Part shown: piece by piece, positions 16,241 to 22,254 of the stretch
Layout of the letters: the number at the start of each line of letters is the position of its first letter
Position numbering within the stretch: position 1 is the first letter of the stretch
Assembly (NCBI GenBank): GCA_947629585.1
Contig: CANREH010000015.1
Coordinates: 1-40,176 of the forward strand
Length of the DNA: 40,176 nucleotides
Direction of reading: 5' to 3'
Source: an uncultured Lachnospiraceae bacterium
Lineage (GTDB): Bacteria > Bacillota > Clostridia > Lachnospirales > Lachnospiraceae
Program-made: the position numbers and the translations under genes
Notes under the pieces: model-generated
The model's database searches: none
What the model was told of the DNA's origin: nothing
Seen by the model: only the letters and a program-made list of their open reading frames with translations

Positions 16241-16702
16241 TTACTGAATGACAAGCAGCGGCTGCCCGTATTCTACCATCTCGCCGTTCTTTACCAAAAC
16301 GTCCGCCACAGCGCCGTCAAATTCGCACTCGATTTCATTCATCAGCTTCATGGCCTCCACAATGCCGATCACCTGCCCGGCCTTTACGGTATCGCCCTTT
16401 TTCACAAACGGCTCCGCATCCGGCGAAGGAGCGGCATAAAAGGTCCCGACAAGCGGGGAAACCACGACATTTCCTTTCGGAGCCTGCTTTGCAGAAACAT
16501 CAAAGGACGGCTTTGCGGGAGCCGCTTCCCCGGGAGCAAACGGCGGCCTCGCCTCTCCCGGAGGAGGACACGGTCCTGGAGGAGGAGGACACGGACAGTC
16601 TTTTCTTAATTCAATTTCCAGCTCCCCTTCTTTGATAAAAAGCTCCCCTATATTCGATTCCGAAAATAATTTCATCATTCTTTCAATCTGATTGATATCC
16701 AT
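16241..16702 (-). CDS. accB: Biotin carboxyl carrier protein of acetyl-CoA carboxylase
   Basis: This 153-residue carrier holds biotin on the lysine of the EAMKLMNEI motif in its C-terminal beta-barrel, shuttling carboxyl groups between AccC and AccDA. The N-terminal 35 residues form the usual dimer segment. The linker is unusual, with a Cys-Pro-rich stretch (KDCPCPPPPGPCPPPG) followed by Pro/Ala, where most BCCPs have only Ala/Pro/Ser. The ATG at 16702 is chosen because AAAGGA precedes it by 9 bases. A TTG frame to 16735 would overlap fabF and lacks good spacing. The gene is in the lipid operon between fabF and fabZ. Confidence 0.93.
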   Translation of the reverse strand: MDINQIERMMKLFSESNIGELFIKEGELEIELRKDCPCPPPPGPCPPPGEARPPFAPGEAAPAKPSFDVSAKQAPKGNVVVSPLVGTFYAAPSPDAEPFVKKGDTVKAGQVIGIVEAMKLMNEIECEFDGAVADVLVKNGEMVEYGQPLLVIQ

Positions 16703-16727
16703 GCTTCCCATTCCTTTCCTGTTACCT

Positions 16728-17960
16728 TTATTCAAATTTTTTTACGAGCAATGTTGCATTATGCCCGCCGAAGCCGAGGGAATTGCTGATGGCGGCCCTG
16801 ACTTCTCCCCGGATTCCCTCGCGTACATAGTTCAGATCCATTTCTTCCTCTGTCTCTTCTAAGCCGACATTTTCATGGATATATCCTTCCTGGATGGATT
16901 TTACGCAGGCAATAAACTCCACGCCCCCGGCAGCCCCTAAAAGATGTCCAATCATGGATTTCGTCGAGCTGATCTTTACCTGCTTCGCCGCATCCCCGAA
17001 GGCAAGCTTAATCGCTCTCGTTTCAAATAAATCATTATGGTGGGTTGCCGTGCCGTGCGCATTGATATAATCAATCTCCGAAGGCATGAGCCCTGCCTCG
17101 CTGATGGCATTCGTCATGGCGCGCGCCGCGCCTGCTCCGTCCTCCGCCGGGGAAGTGATATGGAAAGCGTCGCTGCTTGTTCCGTATCCGGCAACCTCCG
17201 CATAGATCTTTGCGCCTCTTTTCTCTGCATGTTCCAGGGATTCCAGCACCACAATGCCAGCGCCCTCTCCCATCACGAAACCGCTTCTGTTTTTATCAAA
17301 AGGAAGCGAGGCTTTTTTGGGATCGACTGCAGACGTCAGTGCCGTCAGGGAACAAAATCCCGCGATCCCCAGCGGCGTAATGCAGGCTTCCGTCCCTCCT
17401 GCCACCATCACATCCGCTTCCCCGCACTGGATACTCCGGTAAGCCTCTCCGATGTTGTTTGTCCCGGTCGCACATGCTGTCACCACATTTATGCTTTTGC
17501 CTTTTAAGCCAAACTGGATTGCCACATTTCCTGCCGCCATATTGCTGATCATCAGAGGGATAAACAGCGGGTTCACCCTGTTCGGTCCTTTTTCCATCAG
17601 CTTCTCATGCTCTTTCTCCATGCTCTGCATACTTCCGATTCCCGAACCGATCGCGGTACCGACACGGTAAGGATCTTCCTGTTCCATGACAAGACCCGCA
17701 TCCTCTATCGCTTCCTTCGCGGCGGCAACTGCATACTGGCTGAACAGCTCCATCCGCCTGGCCGCTTTCGCATCCATATAGTTCTTTCCTTCAAAGCCTT
17801 TTACTTCCGCAGCCAACGTCGCTTTATAGCCCTCCGTATCAAACCTTGTGATCCTGTCAATACCAACGGTGCCTTTCTTTACATTGTCCCAAAATTCCGC
17901 TGTGCTAAGTCCAATCGGCGTAATCGCGCCAAGCCCTGTAACAACAACCCGCTGACCCAT
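16728..17960 (-). CDS. fabF: 3-oxoacyl-ACP synthase II (FabF)
   Basis: This 410-residue condensing enzyme extends acyl-ACP with malonyl-ACP. The nucleophile is Cys163 in VTACATGTNN, and the two catalytic histidines sit in NAHGTATHHND and SMIGHLLGAAGG. A C-terminal glycine loop (NSLGFGGHNATL) completes the thiolase fold. The length is that of FabF rather than FabB. No other elongation synthase is seen here, so it probably handles all chain lengths. It starts 33 bases after fabG and its stop lies about 26 bases before the chosen accB start. Confidence 0.96.
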   Translation of the reverse strand: MGQRVVVTGLGAITPIGLSTAEFWDNVKKGTVGIDRITRFDTEGYKATLAAEVKGFEGKNYMDAKAARRMELFSQYAVAAAKEAIEDAGLVMEQEDPYRVGTAIGSGIGSMQSMEKEHEKLMEKGPNRVNPLFIPLMISNMAAGNVAIQFGLKGKSINVVTACATGTNNIGEAYRSIQCGEADVMVAGGTEACITPLGIAGFCSLTALTSAVDPKKASLPFDKNRSGFVMGEGAGIVVLESLEHAEKRGAKIYAEVAGYGTSSDAFHITSPAEDGAGAARAMTNAISEAGLMPSEIDYINAHGTATHHNDLFETRAIKLAFGDAAKQVKISSTKSMIGHLLGAAGGVEFIACVKSIQEGYIHENVGLEETEEEMDLNYVREGIRGEVRAAISNSLGFGGHNATLLVKKFE

Positions 17961-17993
17961 AATACTCTCCTTTTCTATTACAAATTTCTTACT

Positions 17994-18743
17994 CTAATAA
18001 CATCCCATGCCGCCGTCAACGCCAAGCACCTGGCCGCTGATATAGGAACTCTCATCCGAGGCAAGGAATGCGGCTGCATTTGCGATATCTTCTGTCTTCC
18101 CGATCCTGTTTAACGGGATCTGCTCCAGCATCTTTGCCTTTACCTCCTCCGAAAGCCCTTCGGTCATTTCTGTATCGATAAAGCCCGGCGCAATGGCGTT
18201 AACCGTAATCCCCCTCGATCCAAGCTCCTTAGCCGCCGACTTTGTCATGCCGATCACGCCCGCTTTGGACGCCGCATAATTCATCTGCCCGGCGTTCCCG
18301 ATCACGCCCACAATGGAGGACATATTAATGATACGCCCCCTGCGCTGCTTTAACATCACGCGGGAAGCATGTTTGATGCAGAAAAACGTTCCTTTCATAT
18401 TCGTGGCGACAACGGCGTCAAAATCCTCCTCCGTCATCTTCATCATCAGCCCGTCGCGGGTAATTCCCGCATTATTCACAAGAATGTCAATGGCTCCGTA
18501 CTGCTTTACGATATACTGGATCATTTCTTTAACTGCGGCATCCTCCGCTACATTGCAGCCGTAGCTTTCCGCCCTGCCGCCTTTCTCCGTAATCTCTTTC
18601 ACCACAAGCTCTGCCTTTTCCCTGCTTCCGTTATAATTGACAATCACTGCCGCGCCTTTTTCCGCCAGCGTCAGTGCAATCTGCCTTCCAATCCCTCGGC
18701 TGGCGCCCGTTACCAACGCGATCTTTCCTTCCAATGTTTTCAT
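17994..18743 (-). CDS. fabG: 3-oxoacyl-ACP reductase (FabG)
   Basis: This 249-residue short-chain dehydrogenase reduces 3-oxoacyl-ACP with NADPH. The cofactor loop GASRGIG is at residues 13-19. The active site is Ser142/143, Tyr156 and Lys160 in NMSS and YAASK, with NNAG at 90-93. It begins [13 protein letters not shown], as typical FabG does, and ends with the [10 protein letters not shown] segment. It lies between fabD and fabF with gaps of 36 and 33 bases. The SDR family is broad, but the neighbours make the FabG role secure. Confidence 0.96.
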   Translation of the reverse strand: MKTLEGKIALVTGASRGIGRQIALTLAEKGAAVIVNYNGSREKAELVVKEITEKGGRAESYGCNVAEDAAVKEMIQYIVKQYGAIDILVNNAGITRDGLMMKMTEEDFDAVVATNMKGTFFCIKHASRVMLKQRRGRIINMSSIVGVIGNAGQMNYAASKAGVIGMTKSAAKELGSRGITVNAIAPGFIDTEMTEGLSEEVKAKMLEQIPLNRIGKTEDIANAAAFLASDESSYISGQVLGVDGGMGCY

Positions 18744-18779
18744 GCTTTTACGCCATCCTTTCCTTCCCTCTGTTTTCCA

Positions 18780-19712
18780 TTACTGAAAAAGCTCTGCCTT
18801 TACTTTCTCAAAATCCTCCACGGTCGCGATATTCATAACCTTCTTTGTTCGGTCAATCTTTTTCATAAACCCGGTCAGCGTCTTTCCCGGCCCGATCTCA
18901 ATAAAAGTATCCACTCCCATAGAAATCATCTTCTCCACGCTCTGCTGCCAGCGCACCGAAGACGATACCTGTAATTTCAACAATTCTTTGATGTTATCCG
19001 TATCGGTTACTTCCTGCGCCGTCACATTGGCAATATACGGCACTTTTAACGGATGAAGCTCTGTCTTTTCCAGTTCCTTTTCCAGCTTCTCTCCGGCAGG
19101 CTTTAACATTTCGGAATGGAACGGTCCGCTTACCTTCAACGGAACGACCCGTTTTGCCCCGGCTTCCTTTAACAGCTCCCCTGCCTTTTCTACCGCTCCG
19201 ATTTCCCCGGAAATCACAATCTGCCCCGGACAGTTATAATTGGCAATCTGCACCAGCCCGTCCGTTACCTGTCCCAATATATCTTCAATCACCGGATAGT
19301 CAAGCCCCAGAACCGCCGCCATGCCGCCAAGTCCCTGCGGGACCGCCTCCTGCATATAAATCCCGCGCTTCCTGACCAGAGCCACGGCGTCCTCAAAACA
19401 CAAAACTTTGGAAGCAAGCAGCGCCCCATACTCTCCCAGGCTTAACCCCGCATTCACATCCGCCCACGGAAACTGCTGCTTTTCCATAGCGGCAAGTATC
19501 GCCGCACAGACCGTAAGCATTGCCGCCTGAGTATATTCGGTGATATTGATTTCTTCGTTCTCCTCAAAACAAATCCTTTTCATATCAAATCCCGCAATGT
19601 CAGAAGCTTTCTCAAAGACCTCCTTACATTCCGGCATCGTATCATAAAAATCTTTTCCCATCCCCACATACTGCGCTCCCTGCCCCGGGAACATAAATGC
19701 TGTTTTACCCAT
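18780..19712 (-). CDS. fabD: Malonyl-CoA:ACP transacylase (FabD)
   Basis: This 310-residue acyltransferase loads malonyl units onto ACP. It opens with TAFMFPGQGAQYVGMG, has the nucleophilic Ser in GLSLGEYGAL, and carries the catalytic His in SGPFHSEML. The ATG at 19712 is favoured: AAGGAG stands 6 bases before it, and the protein then begins at the conserved first beta-strand. The 20-codon longer frame to 19772 would include a strong hairpin and has no family similarity. The gap to fabK is 91 bases, the longest within the lipid block apart from that after acpP. Confidence 0.95.
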   Translation of the reverse strand: MGKTAFMFPGQGAQYVGMGKDFYDTMPECKEVFEKASDIAGFDMKRICFEENEEINITEYTQAAMLTVCAAILAAMEKQQFPWADVNAGLSLGEYGALLASKVLCFEDAVALVRKRGIYMQEAVPQGLGGMAAVLGLDYPVIEDILGQVTDGLVQIANYNCPGQIVISGEIGAVEKAGELLKEAGAKRVVPLKVSGPFHSEMLKPAGEKLEKELEKTELHPLKVPYIANVTAQEVTDTDNIKELLKLQVSSSVRWQQSVEKMISMGVDTFIEIGPGKTLTGFMKKIDRTKKVMNIATVEDFEKVKAELFQ

Positions 19713-19759
19713 TCCATTCTCCTTATCCGCCACAGGTTTCTTTGCCTTTGCGTAAAATC

Positions 19760-19783
19760 GGGGCTGCCGCAAGCGGCAGCTCC
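19760..19783 (-). other. Hairpin between fabK and fabD
   Basis: Arms GGGGCTGCCG (19760-19769) and CGGCAGCTCC (19774-19783) can form a 10-bp stem with one G-U pair and a 4-base loop. On the minus strand it is followed by GATTTTACG, a weak T tract. It may be an intra-operon processing site or a leaky terminator; the sequence does not settle which. Confidence 0.5.
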
Positions 19784-19803
19784 TTCCTCTGAACTGTTAC
19801 ATT

Positions 19804-20739
19804 TTATTTCAATTTCAATAATGTCTCTGCTTCGGAAAGCACTTCCTCCACAATTTCCTTACAGGTCTGGCGCTTGTTAATAAGCCCCGCAACCTGCCCT
19901 GCCATCACAGAGCCTTCTTTTACGTCGCCGTCCTGCACCGCTTTTCTGAGCGCGCCAAGCGTAAGCATTTCCAGCTCCTCTAAGGTAGCGCCTTCCTCTT
20001 CCATCTTTAAATACTTTCTTGTCATCTGGTTGCGGATTACGCGGATAGGATGCCCTGTGCTTCTTCCAGTCACGACAGAATCGATATCCTTCGCCTTAAG
20101 CAGCATATCCTTGTAATTGTCGTGTACCTGGGACTCTTCCGCTACAACAAACCTTGTCCCCATCTGTACCGCCTCGGCGCCAAGCATAAAGGCCGCCGCC
20201 ATCCCGCGCCCGTCGCCGATGCCGCCCGCTGCGATTACCGGAATGTCTACGGCATCCACAACCTGCGGAACTAAGGTCATGGTAGACATTTCCCCGATAT
20301 GCCCGCCGGACTCCATGCCTTCCGCTACAACGGCGTCCGCGCCGTATTTTTCCATACGCCTTGCAAGGGCGACGCTTGCCACCACCGGGATGACCTTAAC
20401 CTCGGCAGACTTCCACATCTCCATATACTTCTCAGGATTTCCTGCCCCTGTTGTGACAACCTTAACCCCTTCTTCCACAACAAGCCTTGCAATGTCGTCT
20501 GCATACGGGCTCATCAGCATGACATTTACGCCGAACGGCTTATCGGTCCGTTCTTTTGTTTTCTGGATATAATCCTTCATCACCTCATACGGCGCGCTGG
20601 CAGCGCCAAGAAGCCCAAGCCCCCCTGCTTCTGAAACGGCGGAAGCTAAGTGATATTCCGCAACCCATGCCATACCGCCCTGAATAATCGGTTTTTCTAT
20701 GCCAAGCAGTTCTGTTATTCTTGTTTTCATTGTTTCCAT
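19804..20739 (-). CDS. fabK: Enoyl-ACP reductase II, FMN-dependent (FabK)
   Basis: This 311-residue TIM-barrel flavoprotein reduces trans-2-enoyl-ACP, the last step of each cycle, in place of FabI. The start resembles FabK (KTRITELLGIEKPIIQGGMAW). GMESGGHIG carries the catalytic His region, and AAGGIGDGRGM and GAEAVQMGTRF bind FMN phosphate. Nitronate monooxygenases share the fold, but the position between acpP and fabD identifies FabK. An internal ATG three codons in (20730) is an equally good start. Such organisms are usually insensitive to triclosan at this step. A terminator-like hairpin precedes the gene. Confidence 0.94.
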   Translation of the reverse strand: METMKTRITELLGIEKPIIQGGMAWVAEYHLASAVSEAGGLGLLGAASAPYEVMKDYIQKTKERTDKPFGVNVMLMSPYADDIARLVVEEGVKVVTTGAGNPEKYMEMWKSAEVKVIPVVASVALARRMEKYGADAVVAEGMESGGHIGEMSTMTLVPQVVDAVDIPVIAAGGIGDGRGMAAAFMLGAEAVQMGTRFVVAEESQVHDNYKDMLLKAKDIDSVVTGRSTGHPIRVIRNQMTRKYLKMEEEGATLEELEMLTLGALRKAVQDGDVKEGSVMAGQVAGLINKRQTCKEIVEEVLSEAETLLKLK

Positions 20740-20766
20740 GCCCTTCCCTGTTTTTCCCCATTTGAT

Positions 20767-20806
20767 AAAAAACCCCGAAAAAGAGGCGCGCGCCTGATCT
20801 TCGGAG
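20767..20806 (-). terminator. Intrinsic-terminator-like hairpin between acpP and fabK
   Basis: On the minus strand CTCCGAA pairs with TTCGGGG, enclosing the perfect palindrome AGGCGCGCGCCT (20784-20795), and the stem is followed by six T. It begins 17 bases after the acpP stop and ends 27 bases before fabK. It has the form of a rho-independent terminator inside an operon, so it may let fabH-acpP transcripts exceed those of the distal genes. Confidence 0.75.
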
Positions 20807-20823
20807 TTTCTGAAGATACTATA

Positions 20824-21057
20824 TTATGCTTCAATTCCTTTTTTTGCCAGATAATCCATAATCGCCTGCACGGTCGTAATATCTTCCAGGTCTTCCGATG
20901 GAATTTCTACGGAATATTCATCCTCTAAAGCCATGACGAGCTCAAATAAATCAAGGGAATCTGCGCCAAGATCATCTTTAAAGGTTGACTCCGGCTTAAT
21001 CTCTGACGCATCAATATTTAACTGTTCCGCAATAATTTCCTGAATTTTTTCAAACAT
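20824..21057 (-). CDS. acpP: Acyl carrier protein
   Basis: This 77-residue acidic carrier protein holds the growing acyl chain on a 4'-phosphopantetheine attached to Ser34 in [11 protein letters not shown]. The four-helix ACP pattern and the acidic helix II are evident. The ATG at 21057 is preceded by GGAGG at 6 bases, and a longer frame to 21084 is unlikely. It lies 46 bases after fabH and directly before a terminator-like hairpin. That position would allow ACP, normally one of the most abundant proteins, to be made in excess. Confidence 0.96.
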   Translation of the reverse strand: MFEKIQEIIAEQLNIDASEIKPESTFKDDLGADSLDLFELVMALEDEYSVEIPSEDLEDITTVQAIMDYLAKKGIEA

Positions 21058-21103
21058 AAAATCCTCCATTCTGCCATTCGGCATATCCTTTATTCTTATT
21101 TTT

Positions 21104-22069
21104 TCACTGCCACTCTATCAGCACGGCGCCCCAGGTAAGGCCGCCGCCAAAGCCTGATAAAATAACGTTGTCTCCGCTTTGCAGCTTTCCATCTCTGTTT
21201 AAAGCTGCAAGCAAAATGGGAATGCTGGCAGCAGAAGTGTTCCCACACTCGGAAAGATTGATCGGAAACTTATCTATATCCACCTGCAGCCGCTTGGCCA
21301 CAGACTGAATAATCCTGATATTCGCCTGATGCAGGATAAAATATCTGATATCCCCCACCCGCACAGACGCCTGTTGCAACAGTTCTTCAATACATTCCGG
21401 AACCTGCCGGACTGCAAAACGGAATACCTCCTGTCCTTCCATATGGACATAGGGAAATTCCACTTCTTGTTTTATAAAAAGATTTTCCAAAGGACGCCCC
21501 GAACAAAGCAGCGCCTTTCCTCTTGCACCGTCAGAACCCATGATCACATTTTTTATGCCATGTTCTCCTTTTCCAAGCACAACAGCTCCGGCGCCGTCCC
21601 CAAACAGGACGCAGGTAGAACGATCTCCCCAGTCCATAATCTTAGAAAGAAGCTCCGCCCCAATCACCAAAGCATGTTCTGCCATCCCGCCCTGAAGATA
21701 AAGGTGGGCGGTATTGAGTGCAAACAAAAATCCGGAACATGCCGCATTCATATCAAAGCAAATTGCATTGACAGCGCCTAACCGCTCCTGCAGAAGACAG
21801 GCTTCGCTGGGTGTAATACAGTCAGCCGTCACCGTGGCAACAATAATCAAATCCAGCTTCTCTGCCGGAATCCCACTGTTCTCCATTGCCTCCTGAGCCG
21901 CAAAAAAAGCCATATCCGTCAATGTCTCTCCTTTTGAGATATGACGCCTCCTGATCCCGGTCCTGGTGGAAATCCATTCATCGCTGGTATCCATATAATT
22001 TGCAAGCTCGTCATTGCTCACGGTATTCTCAGGCAGATAACTGCCTGTGCCTAAGATCGCTGTTGTCAT
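21104..22069 (-). CDS. fabH: 3-oxoacyl-ACP synthase III (FabH)
   Basis: This 321-residue initiating condensing enzyme joins an acyl-CoA primer to malonyl-ACP. The catalytic triad is Cys111 in [11 protein letters not shown], His in [10 protein letters not shown] and Asn in [10 protein letters not shown]. The protein ends in the expected [10 protein letters not shown] loop. It is the first gene of the fatty-acid operon, about 145 bases after the promoter at 22219-22247. No FapR or FabT regulator gene is next to it, and I could not identify a FapR or FabT operator in the leader by eye. Confidence 0.96.
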   Translation of the reverse strand: MTTAILGTGSYLPENTVSNDELANYMDTSDEWISTRTGIRRRHISKGETLTDMAFFAAQEAMENSGIPAEKLDLIIVATVTADCITPSEACLLQERLGAVNAICFDMNAACSGFLFALNTAHLYLQGGMAEHALVIGAELLSKIMDWGDRSTCVLFGDGAGAVVLGKGEHGIKNVIMGSDGARGKALLCSGRPLENLFIKQEVEFPYVHMEGQEVFRFAVRQVPECIEELLQQASVRVGDIRYFILHQANIRIIQSVAKRLQVDIDKFPINLSECGNTSAASIPILLAALNRDGKLQSGDNVILSGFGGGLTWGAVLIEWQ

Positions 22070-22122
22070 ATATCCCCACTTTCTATCCTATTTACAGGGT
22101 AAGGTTCTGCCATCAAATGGGA

Positions 22123-22161
22123 TTTTCGCCGCTTCAACGGCAAAACAGGCTGCAAACAGCC
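22123..22161 (-). promoter_or_regulatory. Structured leader upstream of fabH
   Basis: The approximately 140-base leader contains two adjacent dyads. TTTTCGCCG (22123-22131) faces CGGCAAAA (22138-22145) with one bulge, and GGCTG (22148-22152) faces CAGCC (22157-22161). They may be regulatory RNA structure or an operator. I cannot match them to a known riboswitch or to the FapR or FabT consensus. Confidence 0.4.
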
Positions 22162-22218
22162 AAATCAAGCTAACAGCCATGTTACCATACAGATATCTGC
22201 GCTGTCAGTTCTTGGAAA

Positions 22219-22247
22219 AGTATAAAACCTGATTCCTGGTTTGTCAA
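22219..22247 (-). promoter_or_regulatory. Promoter of the fatty-acid synthesis operon
   Basis: On the minus strand TTGACA (22242-22247) and TATACT (22219-22224) are 17 bases apart, a near-consensus sigma-A promoter. It starts only 8 bases after the stop of the 988-residue protein gene. The predicted start near 22212 leaves a leader of about 140 bases before fabH. Confidence 0.8.
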
Positions 22248-22254
22248 TAGTTTC

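Noticed and set aside
19713-19772. A 20-codon N-terminal extension of fabD
   Set aside because: It contains a strong hairpin, has no family similarity and ignores the AAGGAG placed before the ATG at 19712.
19804-20739. Nitronate monooxygenase as an alternative to FabK
   Set aside because: The fold is shared, but position between acpP and fabD and the FabK-like N-terminus fit enoyl-ACP reductase.
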